Position numbers and translations under genes: made by a program
Shown: in pieces, positions 1 through 22,633 of the stretch
How positions within the stretch are numbered: position 1 is the stretch's first letter
How the letters are laid out: every line of letters begins with the position of its first letter
Source: Thunnus maccoyii
Lineage: Eukaryota; Chordata; Actinopteri; Scombriformes; Scombridae
Direction of reading: 5' to 3'
DNA: 64,000 nt
NCBI RefSeq assembly: GCF_910596095.1
Contig: NC_056544.1
Span: forward strand, 12,695,155-12,759,154
The notes under the pieces: generated by a model
Database searches by the model: none
Seen by the model: only the letters and a program-made list of their open reading frames with translations
What the model was told of the DNA's origin: nothing

Positions 1-1527
1 AGTGGAGAGCTGCCTTCAGAGAGATGGAATCCCACCCAGAATGTCCGGTAAGTATAATCTCTCATTATCTCTACTCATACGCCCCTCCTTCTGGTTACCT
101 CCCTTTTTTGTCCTCTGTCAAGCACTTCACTGCTTCACCTGGCTCATACTGTTATCACATGACTTGTGTTTTCAGTGGAGTCTTTTCACAAATTCCCAGA
201 AAGTAACATTTATCTGGGTTTTCAGCACCACATGTGTAATATGAGCCATTTTTCAGCCATTGTTGTCAATAGACATCTCACATTCTACACTTGCACAATG
301 TGTAAGCATTACAGCTGAGTGTAAATCGCAAACTATTTCAATTATGTCTTTGAAACAATAGTGTTTCATTGTGTATTTGTGTTAGGGTGTCATTTTTCTA
401 AAATAATTCATTAAGCAGTGAAAGGCCTCTATCAGAACCCACATAATACTCAGTCACAAACTAAATGACTTCAGTGTTTTCAGATAATGGGATAAAACAT
501 TTACAGTGTGTGGAACAATAAGATTAAGTTTAGGGCTGTAACTAATGCTACTCTATTCAGCCCTAATGTTATTCTATTCATTATCAATTAGTCTGATAAG
601 TTCTCAGTTAATTGATTTATCTTTTGGTCTATAAAGTGTCAGAAAATGGTGATTGGGCTATTTCCCAGAGCCCAAGGTGACCATCAACTTACCACCTACA
701 TTTAATAAAATAATTAATAACACTGCTGAAAATATGTCACTTTTATCAAGATTACTTTTTTGAGCAGTATTTAATAGACATTAAGAAAAACTGTGACTCA
801 AGGCACTTTCACATTGTCTCTGTCACAGACATTAGTATTTACACAGCAACATTAAATATCTGTAAATTACAGTCTATGAGAACATAAGTGTTAAGATATA
901 TTTCCTGTTAGTCAGTTATTATTCAAATAGATAATTCATGTGTTTAATGCTATTTGAAGTAGCTTTCTTAGAGTAATTATTTGTAAATGTGCAATAGGTA
1001 TCACACTGTGACTCCCCTTTGTGTCCTCAGGACCATTTTGCTGAGTGTGATCTCGCTGCTGAACGAACCCAACACCTTCTCTCCTGCCAACGTGGACGCC
1101 TCCGTCATGTACCGTAAATGGAGGGACAGCAAGGGCAAAGACCGGGAATACGTAGAGATCATCAGGTAAAACAGTCACACAGTATCAGCAAACCTGACCA
1201 GTCATTTCTACAAATGTACATTCAATTTGTAGATGAAGCTCAGTTTATCAGTGTTGCTTTAAGCCCTCAGGCTGAAATGTGAACTCACTGTGTATATTCT
1301 TAAATATCTCCTCTAGGAAACAAGTGTTGGCCACCAAGGCGGAGGCCGAGCGTGACGGCGTGAAGGTGCCCACCACGCTAGCCGAATACTGTGTCCGCAC
1401 GCGCGCCCCACCTCCCGACGAAGGCTCCGACCTCTTCTATGACTATTACTACGACGATGACGACGTGGAGGACGGGGATGGTGACTGCTGCTACGATGAA
1501 GACGACTCAGGCAACGAGGAGTCATGA
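1..1527 (+). CDS. cdc34: Ubiquitin-conjugating enzyme E2 R1-like (CDC34), 3' part
   Basis: C-terminal part of a class II E2 enzyme that works with SCF (cullin-RING) ligases to build K48-linked ubiquitin chains in nucleus and cytoplasm. Three exons are visible: 1-47 (continues upstream of the window), 1031-1165 and 1317-1527, each joined by GT-AG introns with intact frame. The first exon ends in the E2 stretch [10 protein letters not shown]. Next come [18 protein letters not shown] and then the CDC34-type acidic tail (EGSDLFYD followed by Asp/Glu-rich sequence, ending DDSGNEES). The catalytic cysteine lies in upstream exons outside the window. The tail resembles CDC34 ([11 protein letters not shown]) more than UBE2R2, although the last residues fit both. 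Partial at the 5' side only because of the window edge. Assignment to the CDC34/UBE2R family is certain; the choice of paralogue is likely. Confidence 0.93.
533..690 (+). repeat. Partial copy of the GGCTGCAACTAA dispersed repeat
   Basis: Lies in the cdc34 intron. It begins with a variant of GGCTGCAACTAAT and contains the phrases TTTGGTCTATAAAGTGTCAG and AAAATGGTGA, which recur in the fuller copy at 54143-54476. I know this as a very common non-autonomous repeat in percomorph fish, probably a hAT-type DNA transposon. This copy is 3'-truncated and diverged, so the boundaries are approximate. Confidence 0.6.
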
Positions 1528-3197
1528 CATGCTTTTTTTTTTTTTTTTTTTTCAACCGCACGCCCAATCTAGCTGACATATGCTAAACCCCCTTTTTCTG
1601 CCCGGGTTGTCAGAAATTCTAGGTCTACAACCTGAGAAAGATTTGACGCCTCCCACTTTTAAACCAATGAAAAGAGCTGTTTTTTCTTTAGCTTCTGAAC
1701 TCTTCGGAGGCTGACATTGATGCACCGTTGTGGAAGGGTCCGACCTGGTAAGATTTGCACCAGCACAAAAGTCACCAGTTCAAATAATTTTGCAAACCTT
1801 TTTCTCCATCATCACCTAAAACCTTACTTTGAGAGAATAACTTCAAATATCGCTTAATCGTATTAAGATGTTCAGTCCCCTGTACAGTATAAGATATTGT
1901 GGGGTTAATACCACTTTCAACAATAGCAACATTTGCACTGGTGCAAACACTTACAAACTTTTCTCAGCCTCTTTCTTGCATATCTTTACTTCCCTAATTA
2001 TAACTGGGTTTTGCTCACCAGTAGTTGGTCTCAGTGACCGACAGAAGATGGAGGACTTCAAGCAGCCTGTTAGTGTCGAACAGTGTAGCTGCAAACAGCG
2101 ATACATTGAATCGGACATTCCCGAGTCTCACTGTCTGTCTTGCTTCAGTAGGACCGGACCTGAGATGTCACGGGACAGTGTTTTCAACATTCTTGTGCAT
2201 GCCAGAACATCTTGGAAGCTTTTTGTCTCTTTTACTGGTGGACTATTTACCCGCATCATGATCTGTTTTCAGCTGGGTGATAACAAAAACTTGCGACGAT
2301 AGAGATCCCAGAGAACTCTATGTGGAGGACCGGCTGACCAGCCGGGTCAGTGGGTCAAATCCTCATGTGGACATTTTTGGCAACATGAAATTGATCTTTG
2401 CTGTGTTTCTTCTGGTTACTGTTTGATGTGTTTCTCTGTCATTTTGAGTGTGAGGTTATGTTATTTGAATTAGCTCAGATAAAGAGTTGTGTAGGATGTT
2501 TTTCAGAGGGGGGGCAGAATGAATTACTGATCAGAATGGTATTTCTCCTCAGGTTGGCTCTCTGAGAGACCTGATGGAGCCAAAGACTAAAGCAGCGTAA
2601 AAAGAAAGCCCAAAACATTTTATGAATGTTTGTTATATTCTCGTCTTTGTTTTCTGTTTGCTCTCTTGCTAGCTTTGTTATTTTAGCCTCTTTCTTTGGT
2701 TAGACATTATGCCTGCAATCTTTGCTTGAGAATGATTTTATGTAATGAGATTATTAGGTTTGATTGGCAAAAAAAAAAAGTAGAAAATTTTCTGTCAAAA
2801 GATGTTGAAGTATCAGTAAGGATTATTACAGTTTTTCAGCCCTGGAAGTGAAAAAGAACAAGGCCGCCATGTTTTACTTTTACTGTTGTTTGTGTTAGTG
2901 GAGAGTGGACGGGTTTTGATATATTTTTTAGAGTGTATGGGTGTCCTCTGTGTGTATTTTGCATCAGCAATACTGATTGTTTAATTTACTCAAATTGGAC
3001 TTCACACTGAATTTCTCAGGATAATGAAAAAACAATTAAGGCAAGCAATTATTTTCTTCTCCTAGGTGGTCTTCAGAGTTGGTTTACAGCCTCAACAGGA
3101 ACCATAAACTGATATGCACATGTAGCTGTATGGATGATCACCTTGTTGTTTTATTCACCTGTGTTTACTTTTTATTTTCGGCTATTTAAAACTGAAA
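1528..3197 (+). other. cdc34: cdc34 3' UTR (inferred)
   Basis: No gene-like open frame with family similarity follows the cdc34 stop codon up to the first good polyadenylation signal. A 20-nt T tract sits about 5 nt after the stop. The stretch is AT-rich and without recognisable repeats, as expected of a long vertebrate 3' UTR. The length is inferred from the polyadenylation signal, not from transcript data. Confidence 0.5.
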
Positions 3198-3203
3198 AAT
3201 AAA
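3198..3203 (+). terminator. cdc34: Candidate poly(A) signal of cdc34
   Basis: AATAAA, followed by A-rich and then T-rich sequence. It is the first strong signal downstream of the cdc34 stop codon on this strand (about 1.67 kb after it). Confidence 0.5.
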
Positions 3204-3588
3204 GATTTATTGGAAAAAAATATGCACTGTACAGTGCTTGGAACAATTTTACTTTATATGCTATAACATGTTATTACAAGTTATACTATTAATATTCACT
3301 TTTACACATTGTACAGTTTTGAGGCACATCTTAAAAATTATTTTAAAATATACATTTTTGATTGTATAATTTATAAAACTGTAAGTCTAAGTTTTAAAGA
3401 CATCCCTCATAGATCTTCAAGAGTTTATTCTATTTTTAATGGATGACTCGCCCACACAAACTACATTTTATAGCATTACAATACACCTTTTTTCACATAT
3501 ATTTTTCTTTCTCTTAGACAGATGGAGGGCTTCATGTGTGATTAGGCTTTGTCTGTGTTGCATATTTATATATAGTTATGGGCCTGTG

Positions 3589-4375
3589 CAGACGTGGAAG
3601 AAGTATTCAGATCCTTAAGTAAAAGTATCAATACAGCAATGTAAAAATACTCCACTACAAGTAAAAGTCCTGCATGAAAAATACTACTCAAGTAAAAGTA
3701 CAGAAATATTAGCAGCAAAATGTACTTAAAGTATTTGTTGTGCAATAACTGATATATGACATTAGATTATTAATACTGAAGCATCAGTGTTAGAGCAGCA
3801 TGTTAATGTTGTAGCTGTTGGAGCTACTTTATATACAATTAGCTTGTTTAGTCCAGTGGTTCCCAACCCAGGGGTCGGGCCCCTCCAAAGGGTCATCAGA
3901 TAAATCTGAGGAGTCATGAGATGATTAATGGGAGATGAAAGAAGAAAAAACAAAGTTCTGATACATAAATCTGTTTTCAGTTTTTGGATTTTTCTCTAAT
4001 CTTTTTTGGTGAAATATTGGATCATTTGATCATTTATTGAAATGAATTCACTATTTAATGGAGCTGTTAACAACTCATAGACATCTGAAATGTGACCCTG
4101 ACTACACACTGCTTTTTGTAAGATGTCAAAAGCCAAAAAGGTTGGAAACCACTGGTTTCATCTTTAACAATGTGTTGTATTTTAAAAGCTTGTTATATTA
4201 TCCATTATGTCCAATCTTCATCCGAAAAAAAACTAAAGCTGTCAAATAAAGGTAGTGGAGTAGAAAGTAGAAAGTAGCATAAAATGGAAATACTCAAGTA
4301 AAGTACAAGTACCTCAAAATTGCTCTAAAGTACTTGAGTACTTGAGTAAATGTATTTAGTTACTTTCCACCACTG
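3589..4375 (+). mobile_element. Non-autonomous hAT-like DNA transposon, family A copy 1
   Basis: About 790 bp bounded by diverged terminal inverted repeats (left CAGACGTGGAAGAAG, right TTACTTTCCACCACTG) with an imperfect 8-bp flanking duplication (GGCCTGTG / GGCCAGTC, 6 of 8). The left third is made of AGTAAAAGTA-type motifs and the right end of GAGTAAATGTATTTAG-type motifs. The middle carries a segment shared with the copies at 43047-43523 (inverted) and 62136-62775. It has no coding capacity. An 8-bp target duplication and CA-G ends fit hAT superfamily MITEs. Confidence 0.75.
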
Positions 4376-4774
4376 GGCCAGTCATGTTATTGGTTGGTTT
4401 TATCTATTTAATGTAGAAATCTAATTAAAAACGGAGTTGACGATTATTTCATGGTGGTAGAGACTGTGCTGCATTCAGGCCACACGGGAATATCTGGAAT
4501 CCACCCACAAATATAAACAGTCTTCTGGTTTGACGCCCAGAAGAATGCCTTGACATGTTTCTGTACATTTTGATTGTTTTTATGCCTCATCTAAATGTTA
4601 TCCACTGTAATCACTGGCAAGTTTACCTATCATTTGTAGGTCTACATGCGTTTATGTGAAAGGGGAAAACTAGGAGTTTCTTATTCCAAGCAAAGAGCGG
4701 TTGGGGAGAGACAAAAATACAACATATTAATTTTCCCATTTTTTATGAATGCAGCATATGCCGTCCCTCAGGGA

Positions 4775-4782
4775 TGACGTCA
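4775..4782 (+). promoter_or_regulatory. sirt6: Full palindromic CRE in the sirt6 upstream region
   Basis: TGACGTCA, the full palindromic cAMP-response element, lies 98 bp upstream of the sirt6 start codon, in the expected promoter-proximal position. CREB/ATF proteins, including CREB3-type bZIP factors, bind this motif. Binding here is inferred. No TATA box was seen beside it. Confidence 0.5.
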
Positions 4783-4879
4783 GTCGCACAACAGTTAACA
4801 AGCTGCTCGGTTGATTCTTGAATCGCCACTTCGCAGCATTTACAACAAAAACAATAAGGACACGACACCAACAACAGCC

Positions 4880-16527
<11,648 letters not shown>

Positions 16528-17469
16528 CCTAAAGTATTTTCCTCACAACACAAACTCATCCAGAAACAAACCTTACACCTGAGGGTTGTCGGTTTGATGG
16601 ATATCACAGAGGAGGAGGGAGGTTCTTGCCTTCTTATGCCCTCCGGAGCAAAGACTCTTCTAGTACTCTAGTGGTTTTGTTAATCCAAGATTTCTCAGTC
16701 TGCCCTCACAGCCACGATGAGAAGCGACGTGAAATTAACTGATAGAAGATTCCTCAGCTGAAGCCTCACACAGTGACCTCCTTATAAGTCAAAAGAGATG
16801 GTGCTACATCAGTTGGATGTTTGAAAATGTTTCTTTTAGTCTGTGATCAAAGCAGAGTGCGATATAAATGTTCCTCCTGCTATTATGGGATCTTTATGAG
16901 TCAGATCACCTGGAGCTTCAAACCAGATCCTTGACAGAAAGGACAACAAGATGAGATCTGGAGCACAAAGTTATAAATGAAGCTTTAAATAAGATGTGTA
17001 AGGTTGCTGCACCTTATTAATTGCTTTATTTTTAACCGAGTGCTCCAGATCTCGCTTGTAAAGACACCTTTGTTCAGTGTTTTACGCCAAAGGACGTCTG
17101 ATCTTATTAAGTCTGATTGACATGAGTAGTTACATGCGACTGTGGGAGGTTTTAGTTCAGTGTTACATTGTAAAAAACAATAATGAGGAGCACAGTTTTT
17201 GTTTTATCCCCAACATCTTCTGTTGTAAGTCTTCTTTTAAGCGATCAAACTACTTCTCTTTCTTGTACAGGAGTTGTACTTCTCTTACTCTTCCTCTCGT
17301 GAGATGTGTAATTCCGCCTGTTTTGTATATAAACGCAGCACCTGCTGCTGATTGGCTGTAAATGGACCATAATCACACTGTGTGTTTCTAGGAGAATGTT
17401 TTTATCTCAGGAAAAGCATTGCCGGGGGAAAAAAAAGCTTTACTGTTTTTTTTTAATACATTTTTTGGA

Positions 17470-17475
17470 AATAAA
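17470..17475 (+). terminator. sirt6: Poly(A) signal of sirt6
   Basis: AATAAA preceded by a T-rich tract and followed by TGTGTGTATG, a GU-rich downstream element. It gives a 3' UTR of about 0.95 kb after the sirt6 stop codon. Confidence 0.65.
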
Positions 17476-18160
17476 CACAATCAGTTCCTGGTACGACCTC
17501 CTGTGTGTATGTTGTGTTCTGACTAGTTGTGAACCAACTGAAATGGAGAAAACATGTTTGTTCATCTAAGATAATATGATTCTGTGTTTGAGGTCAACAT
17601 CTTTACGCTAATGTAGTTTAAATTTTCTTTATGCGCTGCGTTATGACTGAACATGATAATCGAACCTACTGTCTTCTTAGCACCAGGTTTAATCCTGCAC
17701 CTTAGTTGCCTTGAGTTTTCCCTTTTTTCTGGTTTAAAGAGAGGAAATTCATATCAGACGCTCTGACTGTATAGTGGGCCACAGGTGTTTATTATAAGTA
17801 GATGATTACTGTCTTGAACATGTTGCCTTGTGTCTGATGTTGAATAAGCTTCACTCCATTAAGAAACTTTGTCAATCCAGACATAAGCAACAGGTGCAAC
17901 TAAAACACACTCAGATTCAAACTGCCTGCGCTGTGAATGGGTCATTACACAGCCCTCATTACCGCTCCACCTCTCCATCTATATATTAACTTTGTCTCAA
18001 TTGTCTCTGCACGATAGTGCTAATGAGCTTAATGTTCTCACTCTGTCCTCGCAATCTACCTCTGTTTTTTGTTCTTGTGGTGTCGTAGCTTGGCTTGGGT
18101 GATATGACAGTATATAACCACTTTTCTGTACCATTTGTACTGTGGCAGCTATTTCTTAGG

Positions 18161-18300
18161 CCACTGGTTCCCAACCTATTTGGGTTTGTGACCACTAAAA
18201 ATGAATCAGTTTCCCTCCACCCATTCATCACGGCTTATTGACACAAGTTGTGAGCAGTTCAACCAAAAAGGGATTTTTTCTTTCTCAGATAGTTTTCTTT
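18161..18300 (+). repeat. hAT-like terminal fragment (CCACTGGTTCCCAACC)
   Basis: Starts with a variant of the CAGTGGTTCCCAACC terminus that marks hAT-Charlie-type elements. It shares TGTGAGCAGTTCAACCAAA with the copy at 63553-63823. The opposite end is not identified. Confidence 0.55.
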
Positions 18301-18670
18301 GAAGGGTTTTTACAGAAGTAAATTAAAGAAAGTAACCAGTGTTTTAGTAGAATAAAGCAAAAAAGTTAATTTTGTTTTCTTCTCCCTTCAATCTGAACCC
18401 AGATTTATTAGATTTATGGGGAGTCTAGACCTCCACTGTCTTAGGCCATTATGGACAATACTGTAAATCAGTGATATAATCAATATAAATCAATGAGCTT
18501 TATGGTGTCATTTTTGTGTCAATGTGATGACACACCTTTATTTATCAGGTCCTGTATTCATTGGATTCGCCTAAAAAGACATTCTGATGCGGTTATTTTA
18601 TTATTTATTTTTGATTTATTGTTTATTCAAGTTTCTCCATTGATTTTCCAGAACATTTACTATATCACCA

Positions 18671-19032
18671 TGTACAGTTGTATGCAAAAGTTCAGCCACC
18701 CCTTGACAAATAACATGTTTGGTGATTATCAGTCTCTCTATGATATGGAAAAAACACAATATTATCAGCAAACATTAATGCAAAGTTACTGTTTATGTTA
18801 TAAATTGAGCAAAAATAAAAACATCATTGTGATATGTGCAAAGGTTTGGACACCCTAACACCTCCTCTGGCAGATGTAGCCAGCTAAAAGTCTTTCAATT
18901 CTTGTATTTGGGATTTTTTTCCCCATTTTTTTTTCTTGCAACAGGCTCCTACTTCTGCAAAACAGTGCGATACATGCATCTGCATATATCTATATCTATA
19001 TCTATATCTATATCTATCTATCTATCTATCTA

Positions 19033-19078
<46 letters not shown>

Positions 19079-19340
19079 CAGATGTGTCCATCTGATCAGT
19101 TCAAAAATATGAAATTGATACTTTTTGTCCCTGTAAGTATACTGTATATTCAGATTATAGACAGTGAGGAGGCATCAAACTGAAGAACAGCATCAAATGG
19201 TCACTGAATGAAGACTCACGCAGGTTCACAGGCTCCGTTATTTAAAAATGGCACCAGACTGACTCTTCCCACAGCTGCTCATCCACCCAAACTCAGCAAG
19301 AAGGACAGCGGTCAGGGAGGAGGCTGAAACACAGCATCAG
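18671..19340 (+). mobile_element. Tc1-like transposon remnant
   Basis: Opens with CAGTTGTATGCAAAAGTTCA, which resembles a fish Tc1 terminal repeat, and repeats a similar phrase (AAAGGTTTGGACACCC) near 18840. Further right, 19290-19340 contains AGGACAGCGGTCAGGGAGG and similar phrases seen in Tc1 transposase genes. An AT/ATCT microsatellite interrupts it. Heavily decayed; the right boundary is a guess. Confidence 0.45.
18983..19070 (+). repeat. Compound (ATATCT)n(ATCT)n(AT)n microsatellite
   Basis: Contiguous hexamer, tetramer and dinucleotide tracts, each apparently derived from the previous one by slippage. It lies inside the Tc1-like remnant. Confidence 0.95.
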
Positions 19341-21240
19341 AGCTGTGATGGCAGATCTCTCTGGAAGGACAACAGTTCACAAGTCCGTGTCACACTGCAG
19401 CATAGCCGTAGGGAGCCTGTCTGTCACAGCAGTAGAAGACTGTATCAAAGATTTGGTGTTCTGATGAAGCCAGACTCAAACTCTTCAGTTGTAATTGAAA
19501 GTGCTACGTCTGGAAGGAAGCAGCTGCAGCTTATTAACCATTTAATACGCTCGTGGCTGTAAAGCGCCGGGGTGGCAGCTTCGAGTTTCACAGACACTCA
19601 CTGGGACGATTTTATGGAAAGAGAGAGCGATGACCGAAGCCAACGAGGTCAGAACAACCTGTTGCAGAGAATCAAAAGACTTTATTTTTATATGTTGGTT
19701 TATAATGCATCATCGCTGTCACCTCAAAGCATATATATATCAGTCAGTGAGCAAAAGAACAAGAGTGTGGAGTCCTTGAATCTTATTAAAGAAATATGTG
19801 GAATGGCATGAAGATTGCTGTTTGAAATCCGTTTACAGATGCTCCCCATTCAACACACAGGAGGCTGAGCAAGTCTTAGAGGAAGAATGCTGAAGTTGGA
19901 CTCACTGTCAAAGACGTGGTGCTGCAGATGTGATGAAGATGGAGAGTGGAAAGAGGAAGAGACTGCAAAAAAAAAACAACATTACAGATGATTTGATGGG
20001 AGCGATTCTTCAAGTGGAATCCACTCCAAAAATATCTTTAAACCTGAAAACACTTTTCATTTTGGATAGTTTCAGATAGTTTTGTCATCAAAGCTCCTGA
20101 TGACTTCTGCAATTCTGCAACATCTGATGAATTCTGCAGTGACTCATCTGTCTGGATTCGCAATTATCTTCAAAGAGAACGAGCGGCTTTAAAGCGAAGC
20201 CTTTGTTCGCTCTCGACTTCACTGAACTTCTGTGTATTTTAAAAAAGTGTCGTTCTGTCCCTTCTGATGAGTGCAATAAAGCTGAAAACCAGGGCTCCAT
20301 GTCCAACTTCACAAGATATTAGATAAATTTCTGTTAGATGGAGGCAGCATCAGATTCATAGATTAATAATCCATAAATCTGGATGAACTTTGAAATCAAA
20401 AAGAGTGTATAAAGTTCATAAAGTCACTAAGAGCCATAAGATACAATTGTTATTCATAGATTTTAGTGAAGCTCAGCTCTTAAAATGAAAAGTTCTAGTT
20501 TCAGCAAGGTTTGAGTGAAAGAATTTATATGATTAGCTGTAATTTACTTGTAAATGGAAAGTAAAATACACCTAAAAGACTCTAAATTGAGCTTTTAGTG
20601 CTAAGTGGAGCAGATTGTGTCGCATGCCTGTGAATTTTAGCCCATATTTATACTTAATTATGATTTCTTACAATTAGCAGCAGTAGGTTAAGGCTGGATG
20701 GACATTTCATTTTAATGACACCATCAATCATTTCAAAAATTACCTCACAGAAATATCCGATGTTTTTTGCTCTTCTTCAAAGAGGAACATGTTATGCTCT
20801 TTTAAGACACTGCATTTTAATTATGATACGACTGAGTTGTGTGTAAGACGAGCTCTGAAACAGCACTAACTACTGCATTCAGATTCACCTCCATGACTCT
20901 TGATGGAGATTATTCTCCCGAGACAAGCATGTTTTTGTTCTTCCTGTCTGCGCTACAGCACATTGTGCACTACTGTAAGGTGTGAATGCTCAAAACATTT
21001 ACCTTCAATTACTGTCAATGCTTGTTTTTGTCTGACACGTAACGGTAATATCATAGGTGACCAGGGACTAAAAGTATTAATCATTGTAAAAATGGTGAAC
21101 TGAGGAGAAAGACGGATTTAGATTGTTAAAGTGTAACCAGATGATTTTACAGAGTTTTAATATTGATTGATTATTATTGAAAAGTTACTTCTGAGCATAA
21201 AATGTCATTCTTGACCTTGAAGTAACAGCAATTTGAAAAA
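19341..21240. other. Intergenic, no gene seen
   Basis: Between sirt6 and the receptor gene. Short open frames here have no family similarity, no coding-like composition and no good splice context. 19560-19980 has scattered purine-rich, codon-like stretches that I cannot assign; it may be old transposon sequence. Confidence 0.5.
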
Positions 21241-22633
21241 ATCTTAACTCATGGCCGACTTACTAGCTTTTTCTGAAGCTTTCTGCTCATGGTCTTCACC
21301 CCAAAGATCAACTGCATCTCACGTTCAATCTTAACTCAAGGTCCACTTGCTACCTTATTCTGGAGTTTTCGGGCGTGTCTCTCAGTCTTTATCGTAAAGG
21401 CTGTAAGATCCAGATCTCAAGATTGGTCTTAATTCAAGATCCTCTGACCAGTTTTATCTGGAGCATCCTGCAGTGTTCATGATGAAGACCATGCGACATG
21501 GTTGAAAGCTCACAAGTCTTTCCTCTAAAGGTTACCTTTGCATCTCACAGTTATCATCCTGAAGAGATGCGATTAAAACCTCAATTGTCAACCAAGATCC
21601 AGCTAGTAGCTTATTCTGGAGCTTTCAAACGCATCTCATGGTCTTCATCACAAAGAGATACTTTTGTTAGCTCAACTGCATCTCGCTGCATCTTAACTTC
21701 AGGTCCACTTACGAGCTTTTTGCAGAGCTTTCAATTATGTCTCCTGCTTGTCATGCTGAATGCCACAAGATGTTGAACCAGATCTCACAGTCAATCTTAA
21801 CTCAAGGTCCACTTACTATCTTATTCTGGAACTTTCAATCGTGTCTCAGTCTTAATTATAAAGGCTGTAAGATCCAGATCTTGAGGTCAGTCAAGACCAA
21901 GATTCAAGATCCTCTTACCAGCTTTTTCTGGAGCATCCTGCAATGTTCATGATGAAGACCTTGAAATGTGGTTGAAAGCTCAAGTCCATCTCTCAGTCTA
22001 TCCTTCTCTGAAGCTTTCCACCTCGTTTCGTGCTGTTCATCATGAAGAGATGCGGATAAAAACTCAGTTGCATCTTACAGTTTATCTTAACTCAAGATCC
22101 ACGCACTAGCTTTTTCTGGAGCTTTCAAATGCATCTCATGGTCTTCATCACAAAGCTCAACTTCATTTCACAGTCAGTCTTAAGGTCCACTCACTATCTT
22201 ATTCTGGAGCTGTCAATTGTGTCTCTCGGTCCTTATCTTAAAGGCTGTGAGATCTGGATCTTGAGGTCAGTCTTAATTCAATAGCCCCTTACCAGCTTTT
22301 TCTGGAGCTACCCTGCAGTGTTCATGATGAGGATCATGTGATGTGGTTGAAAGCTCAACCCCATCTCACAGCCTAGCTTTTTTTCCCCCACCATATCTCA
22401 CGCTCCTCATCACGAAGAGTGGCGGTTAAAAACTCAGTCGCATCTTACATCTCATTAGCTTCTTCTGGAGCTTTCAACTACATCGTACAATCTTCAGAGG
22501 ATGGTGAGATGGAAATCTCCGATTGAAAGCTCAACTCCATCTAATGGTCATTCTTAAGGTCCACTTCCTATCTTTTTCTGGAGCTTTCAACATAAGATGC
22601 TCCAGATGGTGAAGACCATGAGATGCAGTTGAA
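21241..22633. repeat. Nested higher-order minisatellite with inverted units
   Basis: About 1.4 kb built from diverged blocks such as TTTTTCTGGAGCTTTCAA, CTTAACTCAAGGTCCACTTA and GCATCTCATGGTCTTCATCA. A larger unit recurs three times. AAGGCTGTAAGATC-type blocks start at 21397, 21861 and 22241; GTTCATGATGA at 21475, 21945 and 22320; GAAGAG(A/T) blocks at 21561, 22044 and 22414. This gives periods of about 464-483 and 370-380 bp. Some blocks also occur inverted: GCATCTCATGGTCTTC at 21631-21646 is the exact reverse complement of 22611-22626. There is no coding capacity. Confidence 0.85.

Noticed and set aside
1313-1579. Arg/Lys-rich open frame antisense to the cdc34 tail
   Set aside because: It is the shadow of the acidic C-terminal coding region on the opposite strand; no splice or promoter context.
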